This document shows, one piece after another, positions 56,577-64,000 of a DNA stretch of 64,000 nt; position 1 is the first letter of the stretch, and every line of letters starts with the position of its first letter. The position numbers were made by a program, and so were the translations under genes. The DNA lies in contig NZ_JAKGAS010000001.1 in the NCBI RefSeq assembly GCF_021532655.1, positions 1 to 64,000 of the forward strand, in the 5' to 3' direction. The DNA is from Paraglaciecola algarum. Lineage in GTDB: Bacteria; Pseudomonadota; Gammaproteobacteria; Enterobacterales; Alteromonadaceae. The notes beneath the pieces are model-generated. The model worked only from the letters and a program-made list of their open reading frames with translations, ran no database searches and was not told where the DNA came from.

Positions 56577-56678
56577 AATGATCCCTTAGCCAGTCAGCTA
56601 AATAAATTATTTCGTCTTAGCCACTGTAAAAGCATGTGCTAACAAAAACAATATCTATCCTATTTTGTATTTATGGGA

Positions 56679-57518
56679 TTACTTGAATAAAGCGTGTATA
56701 AATTGAGCCCCCGATAAAGCACACTCTAACTCATTCTCAATTAATGGGCGGGTGATATGTAATGCACTTGCAAGCCCAGGTACTTTGTTTGTGAAAGCTT
56801 CTATGGTGATCCAACCATCATAATTAATACTTTTTAACCCTTGAACATTGGTTTGCCAGTCTACTAACCCTTGGCCTAACATACCACGATGACTTTCGGA
56901 AAAGTGCACATGTTTAATGCTATCGCCTGCAGCTCTGATTGCTGTTGTTAGGTTCGACTCTTCAATATGAGCATGATGTGTGTCGTAATGAATACCAATA
57001 AAAGGGGACTTCACGGCATCAACTATTTGTTTAGCTTGAGACACAGTGTTCATTAAATAACATTCAAAACGATTTAAGAATTCTAAGCAAAGTGTGACTT
57101 GCGCTTGTTCGGCATAGCTCGAAGCGATTTGCAGGTTTTCGATACACCAATCTTGTTCTTTTACACTTGCGGGCATACCTGTAAAAACACCTGGTGACGA
57201 GTGTATAGGACCGCCAAGAATATTACTGCCTAATGCCTCATTGCAGTCTATGGCCCATTTTAGGTGATCTAAACCGGCTTGCCTGATTGTTGAATTAGGC
57301 GAAATTAAATTTTTATCAGGTGAACCATTAGAGGTTGTGGTGCACGCAAGTCCTTCGCTATCTAATACCTGTTTTATTTTTTGGTAATGTTTGGTGTTAC
57401 CCATGGTCAATGGTATTTCTACACCATCAAAGCCTGCTTTTTTGAGTATGCTGAACAGGTGAAAATGTTTTTCTTCAACATGTGTGGTCCATAATAAAAA
57501 GTTAATGCCTATTTTCAT
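56679..57518 (-). CDS. Sugar phosphate isomerase/epimerase (xylose isomerase-like TIM barrel)
   Basis: The 279-aa protein begins MKIGINFLLWTTHVEEKHFHLFSILKKAGFDGVEIPL. The metal-binding barrel residues are Glu in TLCLEFLNRFECYLMNT, Asp and His in GIHYDTHHAHIEE, His in IKHVHFSESHRGMLGQG and Glu in WITIEAFTNKVPG. This matches the AP-endonuclease-2 superfamily that includes D-tagatose and D-psicose epimerases. The precise sugar is unknown. Its start overlaps the thioesterase stop by ATGA, so the two are coupled. Confidence 0.87.
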   Translation of the reverse strand: MKIGINFLLWTTHVEEKHFHLFSILKKAGFDGVEIPLTMGNTKHYQKIKQVLDSEGLACTTTSNGSPDKNLISPNSTIRQAGLDHLKWAIDCNEALGSNILGGPIHSSPGVFTGMPASVKEQDWCIENLQIASSYAEQAQVTLCLEFLNRFECYLMNTVSQAKQIVDAVKSPFIGIHYDTHHAHIEESNLTTAIRAAGDSIKHVHFSESHRGMLGQGLVDWQTNVQGLKSINYDGWITIEAFTNKVPGLASALHITRPLIENELECALSGAQFIHALFK

Positions 57519-57961
57519 TTGTTATTCACCGCTACAAAACTACCTATTAACAAACCGGCTGGTGCATCTTGATATGTCAGTTGAGACTGCACTTCTATAC
57601 GGGCTTTGCCTCGACGTGAGAGTATCTTTAAAAACTTATCCCAGTTTTGACCTGCTGCCAAACTCGCTTCGGCATTAAATCGACCTAATATTGGCGCGTC
57701 GTAACTCATGGTGTTTTTCTGGATCACTAAGGTGGTATTGATACCTAAACCTTTTAATTTAGAATGTAAAAAGGCCCAGGCACAGAGTATGGCAATGGAA
57801 CTAGCGCTACCTCCAAATACTGAATCTCTGTGATTGATGTTTGGCTCCAGAGGTGCAGACATCATAAGCTTATCCGAAGATATTTGTTCCACTTGTGCCG
57901 CTAGCGCCACTGATTGTGGGATTTTAAGGTTAAGGTAAGTTTGTAATGCTTGTTCGTTCAT
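57515..57961 (-). CDS. YiiD C-terminal-type putative thioesterase
   Basis: The 148-aa hot-dog protein matches the thioesterase domain found at the C-terminus of YiiD: MMSAPLEPNINHRDSVFGGSASSIAILCAWAFLH with the helix-start Asn-His, and ARIEVQSQLTYQDAPAGLLIGSFVAV. It lacks the acetyltransferase half of YiiD. It overlaps by four bases both the phosphoribosyltransferase upstream and the isomerase downstream. The acyl-CoA substrate is unknown. Confidence 0.85.
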   Translation of the reverse strand: MNEQALQTYLNLKIPQSVALAAQVEQISSDKLMMSAPLEPNINHRDSVFGGSASSIAILCAWAFLHSKLKGLGINTTLVIQKNTMSYDAPILGRFNAEASLAAGQNWDKFLKILSRRGKARIEVQSQLTYQDAPAGLLIGSFVAVNNK

Positions 57962-58481
57962 TTTACTACCTTTGAAATATACGGCACATTTCTTAACTGG
58001 TTATTCCAAGGCAGGCCATAACCTACCAATAAGTCGTCGTTGGGCATCTCTAGGGCGTAGTATTGCTTAAATGGAATATCGACTCTACTAGGCTTGACAA
58101 ATAGGGTGGCAATTGACAAAGATTTTATTTCGAAATTGTCAGCCAAGTATGCGGTCAATCGTTTCATTGTGCCACCCGACTCAATGGCGTCGTCTATCAC
58201 AATCACATGCTGATTTTTTAAAGGGACATTCTCATGATAAACAATTGTCGAATTGTTTTGGTTATCACCCGGTGTATGCGGGCATGAGATTGTATCCATA
58301 CTGATATTAAAATTCAGTTCACGCACTAGATCAGCTGTAAACAATAACCCTCCAGGTACAACGGTAATGACAATCGCGGTTCCTTGGTAAAATCTTGATT
58401 AAGTTTTGCCGCAACTTTAGATACCCCTGCTTTGATTTGTTCTTGACTGAGAACCAGTTCACCTAAGTGTTGTGTGTTCAC
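57958..58481 (-). pseudogene. Hypoxanthine phosphoribosyltransferase-like gene with a frameshift
   Basis: From a GTG at 58481 behind AAGGA, the frame reads NTQHLGELVLSQEQIKAGVS and then AAKLNQDFTKEP. It loses register near 58375-58385, where a different frame continues AIVITVVPGGLLFTADLVRELNF to the stop at 57958. The second part contains the PRPP-binding VIVIDDAIESGGTMKRL. Adding one base restores a protein of about 174 aa with the layout of a purine phosphoribosyltransferase. As written, the reader would see a truncated 128-aa ORF from 58344. It heads a coupled operon with the thioesterase and isomerase. Confidence 0.8.
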
Positions 58482-58575
58482 ATTGCTTCCTTACTTTTAC
58501 TTTAGGGGCTAATAACTTAATCATTATATCAAGCAATTAGTTGGGGTCAGAGTTTTCATTTGTAACTGATTTTGT

Positions 58576-61500
58576 TTAATGAAAGTTCCTAGATTGGGTG
58601 TTTAATTCAGATAACAAATGACTTAAATCAACTAGTTTTCCGGCGATAACGTGAGTCACATCGCCGTCTCCTCGTTCTAATATACCTTTAACCTGTAAGA
58701 TACTGGCTTTTAAATAAGCCTGTTTTTGCGCCCTTGAAGTGGCCAACCAAACCACCACGTTGATATTGCCGGTATCATCTTCTAGGGTGACAAAAGTTAC
58801 ACCTTTGGAGGTGCCAGGTCTTTGCCTACCTGTAACTAAACCCACCACGCTAATAGTGCTTTGATGTGATTTAGATAATAACTGATTAGCTTGAGTGTGA
58901 GGGGGGAGTAGGTTTTCTTTTCGTAATAATGCGATTGGATGAGTGAATAAACTTAAACTGGTGGCTTGATAATCTTCTACTAAGGTATCAATTTTACTGG
59001 GAGTAGGTATGTTTGTACTGTTTTCGCTAGGCTGATGTTTAAAAAGATCTAACTCGTTTTCAGTGTCCATGAGTTGCCAACGACTTGCATATCTATTTTG
59101 GCTTATAGTGTGAAACACATCTGCGCTGGCTAATGCCTCAAGTAGTGGCTTGGAGCGAGTTTGTTTCTTAACTTGGTTGATATCTTTAAAACCGTTAACT
59201 GGGCGCAGTTGCAGTAGGTTTTCAACTTCACTTTTATTCACCCCTTTCACCAGCCGAATGCCTAATCTTATGGCCCAGTCTTTGTCTCGGGGCTTCTTTT
59301 TATCGTGAGACTCTGTTTTAGGCTGAGGCTCAGTTTCATGCTGATACTCCATTTTATGTTGGTAATCAGAGGCATTAATACAAATAGGCAATACACTAAT
59401 ATTGTGACGTTTGGCATCTTGAATAAGTTGGCTAGCTGAATAAAATCCCATAGGTAAACTGTTTAATAAGCCCACATAAAATGCGGCAGGGTAGTAATAC
59501 TTTAGCCAAGAAGAGACATAAGCCAATACCGCAAATGAGGCTGAATGTGATTCGGGAAAACCGTATTCGCCAAAGCCACAAATCTGTTGGTAAATGCGCT
59601 GGGCATAGCCTTCTGGATAGCCTCTTTTTAACATGCCTGAAATGAGTTTGTCTTTAAAGTGAACTAGCTCTCCTGTACGTTTCCAACTGCCCATGGCACG
59701 CCTGAGTTGGTCAGCTTCACCACCACTAAACCCTGCTGCTACCATGGCAATTTTAATCACTTGTTCTTGAAATATCGGCACTCCTGATGTGCGTGACAAT
59801 ACGTCTTTTAATGCTTGTGAATGATAGGTGATTAAGTTGGGATCGGCCCTGTGTTTTAAAAAAGGGTGAACCATGCCACCTTGTATGGGGCCGGGACGGA
59901 CTATGGCTATTTGGATCACCAGATCATAAAAGGTAGTGGGTTTGAGCCTAGGTAACATGCTCATTTGTGCCCTAGATTCAATTTGAAATACGCCTACTGT
60001 GTCGGCTGCTTGGATCATTTTATACACTTGTGCATCGTCACCTAGGCTAGTGATGTGGGCTACACTGTATTGATGTTGATAGTACTTTTGTATCAGGCTA
60101 AATGATTTTCGAATAGCCGTTAACATGCCTAAAGCTAGTACATCTACTTTCAGTAAACCTAAACTTTCCAAATCGTTTTTATCCCATTGGATCACTGTAC
60201 GATCTTGCATTGCTGCGTTTTCTATTGGCACTAAGTGATAAAGCGGTCCTTGGGATATCACAAAGCCGCCAACATGTTGGGATAAATGACGGGGAAACCC
60301 TTTGATTTCATCCACCAGTTCTACAAATAATTGGCCTTGTTTGGATTCAGGTGCAAACCCTAACTCGGCAATTTGCCCACGCCAGCCTAATCCTTTGTCT
60401 CTGTGGTTCATGTTTTTGATAAAAAAGTCCATTTGGTGCTCACTTACCCCCAATGCTTTGCCTACTTCATGAATGGCACTTTTGTGTCTGTAAGTGATCA
60501 CAGTAGCGGCAATAGCAGTACGCTCTCTGCCGTACTTTTGGTAAATGTACTGAATGATTTCTTCACGTCTTTCATGTTCAAAATCGACGTCTATGTCTGG
60601 CTCTTCTTGTCGTTCTCTTGAAATAAAGCGCTCAAACAGCACTGAAATTTGCCTAGGGTCAACTGCGGTAATTTGTAAGCAGTAACATACGATTGAGTTG
60701 GCAGCTGAGCCTCTACCTTGGTACAGGATCTGTTGTTTTTGGGCGAAAAGTACAATGTCGTAAATGGTTAAAAAAAAGTACTCGTAGTTTAATTCGCTTA
60801 TCAAACGGAGTTCTTTGACTATGATGCGTTTGATGGCAAAGGTCAGTCGCCCGCCTTCTGAAAAGCGTATTTGCATGCCTTGTAATACTAATTCTCGTAG
60901 GTAGGCGGTGGCAGTTTTTCCTTTGGGTACCAGTTCTTGTGGGTATTCATAACGCAAACTGGCTAAATCAAAATCGCATTGTTTGGCAATCTTCACTGAC
61001 TCAGTTAACCATTGAGCTTCAAATAAGCGGGTTAATTTATGTATGGGTCTTAAGTATCGCTCATTATTTGATGTCAGTTCTCGGCCCAATAAGTGAATAG
61101 GTTTACCTTTTTGAATGGCAGTGAGCGTGTGTTGTAGAGATTGTCGTTGTGAAATATGCATAAGTACGCCACCACATGCGCTGATAGTAATTTGATGTTC
61201 TGTGCTGAGTTGTTGTAAGTGTTTTAAATAACGGTGTTCGTTGGCAATAAGGTGGCGTTGATAACCTATCCACACTCGTTCGTTGTAATGCTTTTTTAGC
61301 CAAGGGCCCCAATGTTTGTCTGGGTCTGTTTGGCCTTTAGGTAACCAAATAACCAAACAATGTTTAATGCCCCGTAAATCCCATAAATTGAGTTGGTATT
61401 CACCTTTGTTTGCTCGTTTTCTGGCATTGGTGATAGTGCGGCATAACTCGGCATAGGCTTGTCTATTTGGGCAAAGCAAAACTAAGTCTAGGCTTTGTTC

Positions 61501-61722
61501 AAAACAAAATAAGCTACCGACAATCAGTTTGATATTCAGGTTTTGTTCTTTTATTGCAGTGTGTGCTCTAGCGACCCCTGCTACCGAACATTCATCTGTG
61601 ATGGCAATGGCTTGATAACCTAAAAAGTCAGCTTGTTTGACTAACTCTTGAGGGTGAGACGCGCCATGTAAAAAACTAAAGTTACTTTGGCAAAATAGCT
61701 CTGCATAGTGAGTGGAGGACAT
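58576..61722 (-). CDS. dnaE2: Error-prone DNA polymerase DnaE2 (ImuC)
   Basis: The 1048-aa C-family polymerase has a PHP domain at the start (YAELFCQSNFSFLHGASHP, AITDECSVAGVARAH). The polymerase core has the catalytic acids in EEPDIDVDFEHERREEIIQYIY, plus GRGSAANSIVCYCL and GFPESHSASFAVLAYVSSWLKYYYPAAFY. A C-terminal OB domain follows (VVGLVTGRQRPGTSKGVTFVTLEDDTG). It copies past lesions together with ImuA and ImuB. The ATG at 61722 shares one base with the imuB stop (TGATG). A longer start at 61749 would run further into imuB. Confidence 0.96.
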   Translation of the reverse strand: MSSTHYAELFCQSNFSFLHGASHPQELVKQADFLGYQAIAITDECSVAGVARAHTAIKEQNLNIKLIVGSLFCFEQSLDLVLLCPNRQAYAELCRTITNARKRANKGEYQLNLWDLRGIKHCLVIWLPKGQTDPDKHWGPWLKKHYNERVWIGYQRHLIANEHRYLKHLQQLSTEHQITISACGGVLMHISQRQSLQHTLTAIQKGKPIHLLGRELTSNNERYLRPIHKLTRLFEAQWLTESVKIAKQCDFDLASLRYEYPQELVPKGKTATAYLRELVLQGMQIRFSEGGRLTFAIKRIIVKELRLISELNYEYFFLTIYDIVLFAQKQQILYQGRGSAANSIVCYCLQITAVDPRQISVLFERFISRERQEEPDIDVDFEHERREEIIQYIYQKYGRERTAIAATVITYRHKSAIHEVGKALGVSEHQMDFFIKNMNHRDKGLGWRGQIAELGFAPESKQGQLFVELVDEIKGFPRHLSQHVGGFVISQGPLYHLVPIENAAMQDRTVIQWDKNDLESLGLLKVDVLALGMLTAIRKSFSLIQKYYQHQYSVAHITSLGDDAQVYKMIQAADTVGVFQIESRAQMSMLPRLKPTTFYDLVIQIAIVRPGPIQGGMVHPFLKHRADPNLITYHSQALKDVLSRTSGVPIFQEQVIKIAMVAAGFSGGEADQLRRAMGSWKRTGELVHFKDKLISGMLKRGYPEGYAQRIYQQICGFGEYGFPESHSASFAVLAYVSSWLKYYYPAAFYVGLLNSLPMGFYSASQLIQDAKRHNISVLPICINASDYQHKMEYQHETEPQPKTESHDKKKPRDKDWAIRLGIRLVKGVNKSEVENLLQLRPVNGFKDINQVKKQTRSKPLLEALASADVFHTISQNRYASRWQLMDTENELDLFKHQPSENSTNIPTPSKIDTLVEDYQATSLSLFTHPIALLRKENLLPPHTQANQLLSKSHQSTISVVGLVTGRQRPGTSKGVTFVTLEDDTGNINVVVWLATSRAQKQAYLKASILQVKGILERGDGDVTHVIAGKLVDLSHLLSELNTQSRNFH

Positions 61723-63152
61723 CAGCTGAATATCCCGTGTAAGTACCATTGATTATCAGGGGTTTTATAGATCCAATACCACTGACCTATTGAATTGTAG
61801 GCAATAAAATAGTCTCTGATCACTGTGTCTTGATCCCACCAAGCGGTATGAATACGTTCAGGTCCGTAAGCAATAGAGACCTTTTCTTGTAAAGGTGCAG
61901 GTTTGCTTAATAAAAAGCTAGGCCGCATAGGCTGTAAGTGAATAGCTTGATTTGAGGACATGTTAGTTAGCGTATTATTAAGCATAAGTTCAGGGCGAAA
62001 ATCGTTGCTTAACTGCGGAGTAGTTAACGCATCATCGCCTAATTTAGCTTGTAATAATGACTGTAATTGCAAGCGACTAAAGGTACCTTGTTTACGACTA
62101 AATAGATCTTGTTTATCTGGTGAACGAACAAAGGTGTTATCTACTTTTAAGCTGATGGCATAAGCCGGCGAGGAGAGGCTGAGGTTTTCAAACTTTAATG
62201 TGATCAGTGATAACCACACATCCATTTGATATTCCCCTTGTCTAGATTCGACTTTAATATCAACTGACGGGGTATCTCTAAGATATAGCTTAATGTGTAA
62301 CGTGTGGGTTAATAAATCACGACTTTTTAAAAAGCTGGCTAAGGCGGTTAATAATATTTTTAATGGCTTGAGCAAGGTTTGCAGGTTTTCTATGTCGAAC
62401 AATAACTCTAGGTAACGTTCAAAAGTTTGTTTGGGATGAAAACAATGAATCGGGTGAGATATTTGATTGGTTAATTGCCCTATGTAATGAGTCACGTCTG
62501 CATCAAAACGTTTGGCCAGATCAGCAAAAGGGATCTTGAGTAAATCATGTAGGGTATGCAAACCAACCCGAGCCAGCTTTTTTACCACAGCTGATGAAAG
62601 TTCAGTATGTTGCAGTGATAAAGGTTGGATAGCTTGTTGAATCGAGCTGTGATCATCTGTGATGGTATTCCACTTTGTTGTGGCTAATAATCTAGCTGCC
62701 AGTGGCGAATGCCCAGAGGCATAATGATAGGTTATTGCATTGGGTATGTGCTGTTGGATCATTTGCCAGTATTGAGGCAATCCACCATACATAGTTAACA
62801 TATTATGGGCTTGTAACAACAAACCTGTGGATCCCCAAAAACTAATGTCACTGCTGATTAAATACAGTTGATGGGCAATGTCACTGAGCATGCCTTGGCT
62901 GATTTTTTCTTGATATAAAACCACTTCAATATCATGTTTTAACATGGCCGCCGTGCCTAACCCCATGCCTACCCGTATGCCTGCCTGATACGCGGTTTGG
63001 TTTAGCTGACATATTTGATGTTTTTCTTCATGCCAAATTACCCAAGGTTTTTGCGAGTTTTCTTTGTGAAGAGACTGCTCGCTGGTGGATTGTTGTAGCA
63101 AGGAGTCAAGCTGTAATTGAGGGAAGGATAAATATAACCAAAGTTTGTTCAT
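61722..63152 (-). CDS. imuB: ImuB, Y-family polymerase-like subunit
   Basis: The 476-aa protein starts MNKLWLYLSFPQLQLDSLLQQ. The Y-family catalytic Asp of the first strand is replaced, as in all ImuB, so it is expected to be a scaffold rather than a polymerase. The little-finger-like region extends to about residue 330, and the C-terminal part ends in FIAYNSIGQWYWIYKTPDNQWYLHGIFS. ImuB is known to bind the sliding clamp, ImuA and DnaE2. It lies between imuA and dnaE2 in one operon. Confidence 0.93.
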   Translation of the reverse strand: MNKLWLYLSFPQLQLDSLLQQSTSEQSLHKENSQKPWVIWHEEKHQICQLNQTAYQAGIRVGMGLGTAAMLKHDIEVVLYQEKISQGMLSDIAHQLYLISSDISFWGSTGLLLQAHNMLTMYGGLPQYWQMIQQHIPNAITYHYASGHSPLAARLLATTKWNTITDDHSSIQQAIQPLSLQHTELSSAVVKKLARVGLHTLHDLLKIPFADLAKRFDADVTHYIGQLTNQISHPIHCFHPKQTFERYLELLFDIENLQTLLKPLKILLTALASFLKSRDLLTHTLHIKLYLRDTPSVDIKVESRQGEYQMDVWLSLITLKFENLSLSSPAYAISLKVDNTFVRSPDKQDLFSRKQGTFSRLQLQSLLQAKLGDDALTTPQLSNDFRPELMLNNTLTNMSSNQAIHLQPMRPSFLLSKPAPLQEKVSIAYGPERIHTAWWDQDTVIRDYFIAYNSIGQWYWIYKTPDNQWYLHGIFS

Positions 63153-63195
63153 GATCGTTTTTCAGCCTAAGGTCTTTTTCATACAAAAAGCTGAC

Positions 63196-63888
63196 TTAAC
63201 CCACCTTATGTATGGCAGTGGGAAAGTGCAGCACTTTGGATGGCGCTAGCTGACTCAGCTCTGGCCAATAAGTATGCATATTGATGTTCACTATTTGTTT
63301 GGGTTTCAGGCCTTTACCTTTGGTTATGTATACCTGAATACCTTCTTTAGCTGGGGCTAGTGTCATACCTAAAGAAACAGGTAATGAAATATGCTCATTT
63401 TGATAAGGGCGGATAATAAAAAGTAAACATTGGCCTTTCTCTGCGGCCAGTTGAAGGCGTTTGATATGGGTGACAGAAACCAGATCATGCCAGATGATCA
63501 CACTATGGCAACAACCACTTTTAATGCTTTGTTCAGCGCTCCATAAACCTAATGCTTGGGTTTTAGGTTGAACAATTAATATTTGTTTTAAATTTAAGCC
63601 AAATTCAGCCAGCATCTCACTATTGATGGACAGGGGAGGGGCAATGAAAGTGATTAACTCTGAACTAAACTCGCGTTGCCTAGTGAGTAGACTAGGTAAA
63701 AGTAAACGTAATTCCCCTATGCCAATAGGGCTACGAATATCGATTACGCCGTATTCTGGATACCCACCTTGCAAGGCATTATCTAAGCTTGTAAACCCTG
63801 TCGTTTGTTCTGATTTGATATCAGTTTGTGTATGACAAGCTTGCCATAATAGCTTTTTATTTTTGAGGTAATGAATAGTAGGGTGCAT
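63196..63888 (-). CDS. imuA: ImuA, RecA/SulA-like cassette protein
   Basis: Started at the ATG at 63888 the protein has 230 aa. It begins MHPTIHYLKNKKLLWQA and shows TTGFTSLDNALQGGYPEYGVIDIRSPIGIGELRLLLPSL, the family's degraded Walker A region. It ends KVLHFPTAIHKVG. A longer open frame reaches 63993 but would run through the SOS box, so it is rejected. ImuA is the first gene of the LexA-controlled imuA-imuB-dnaE2 cassette. Confidence 0.93.
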   Translation of the reverse strand: MHPTIHYLKNKKLLWQACHTQTDIKSEQTTGFTSLDNALQGGYPEYGVIDIRSPIGIGELRLLLPSLLTRQREFSSELITFIAPPLSINSEMLAEFGLNLKQILIVQPKTQALGLWSAEQSIKSGCCHSVIIWHDLVSVTHIKRLQLAAEKGQCLLFIIRPYQNEHISLPVSLGMTLAPAKEGIQVYITKGKGLKPKQIVNINMHTYWPELSQLAPSKVLHFPTAIHKVG

Positions 63889-63903
63889 AATATAAAATAA
63901 ATA

Positions 63904-63923
63904 TACTGTATTTATGTACAGTA
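63904..63923. promoter_or_regulatory. LexA (SOS) box of the imu cassette
   Basis: CTGT-N8-ACAG with TA on both outer sides is a full consensus gammaproteobacterial LexA site, 16 bp before the imuA start. It explains DNA-damage control of the cassette. Confidence 0.92.
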
Positions 63924-64000
63924 TATTTATTATTAAAATAGACGCAAGTTTTGTTTGATCTAGCTTGATCTGAAATGTGATCTTATTAGGCATAAAAAAG

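Noticed and set aside
58538..58556. TTGGGGTCAGAGTTTTCAT near the dnaE2 end
   Set aside because: Resembles a motif often seen near REP-associated transposases, but no second copy and no transposase are present in the window.

Overview
The window is a 64-kb, AT-rich piece of a gammaproteobacterial chromosome. Gene content and protein sequences (bifunctional HisB and HisIE, a his leader peptide, rsxABCDGE-nth, FlgO-domain lipoproteins, imuA-imuB-dnaE2, a TonB receptor, a GlyGly-CTERM protease, an S1 sulfatase) fit a marine Alteromonadaceae of the Glaciecola/Paraglaciecola type. That assignment is inference, since no rRNA gene is present.

Left part (1-22 kb). A complete minus-strand histidine operon, hisG-D-C-B-H-A-[BCAT]-F-IE, is preceded by a readable 17-residue leader peptide (three consecutive His codons) and a transcription attenuator. 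A branched-chain aminotransferase sits between hisA and hisF, and a palindromic CACAGAG repeat sits between hisF and hisIE. Next come a charged small protein, a YeiH-type transporter, an arylsulfatase, three FlgO-domain lipoproteins away from any flagellar genes, DoxX, a nitroreductase and a divergent VOC/LysR pair. The mesX-mesD-metR group encodes folate-independent methionine synthesis and has a perfect MetR box upstream.

Middle (22-42 kb). A large secreted subtilase with a C-terminal GlyGly-CTERM signal precedes an accessory block (26.4-28.9 kb) in which a DUF3800 gene and a RHH/RelE toxin-antitoxin pair are bracketed by CACAGAG repeats. A Cys-rich exported protein and a His-rich TonB receptor follow, probably for metal uptake, and then a LysR/SDR pair. 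The most unusual region is 33.4-42.1 kb. Downstream of the intact nth gene lie four degenerate copies of the 3' end of nth, all on the nth strand. They divide the interval into segments that each carry a few cargo genes: a small ORF + ECF sigma + membrane protein; a small membrane protein and a secreted EEP-family protein; a MscS channel; and a hybrid histidine kinase with an in-frame stop. This looks like a site of repeated insertion at the 3' end of nth, with no integrase visible.

Right part (42-64 kb). nth lies just downstream of a compact rsxABCDGE (Rnf) operon. Two identical tRNA-Asn(GTT) genes follow, then about 830 bp of AT-rich non-coding DNA with an inverted DnaA-box pair, a MATE exporter, uvrB and an M16 lipoprotein peptidase. 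A translationally coupled phosphoribosyltransferase (frameshifted)-thioesterase-TIM-barrel isomerase operon comes next. The window ends with the imuA-imuB-dnaE2 mutagenesis cassette, which has a perfect LexA box ahead of imuA. DNA repair genes (nth, uvrB, imu) are therefore prominent in this half.
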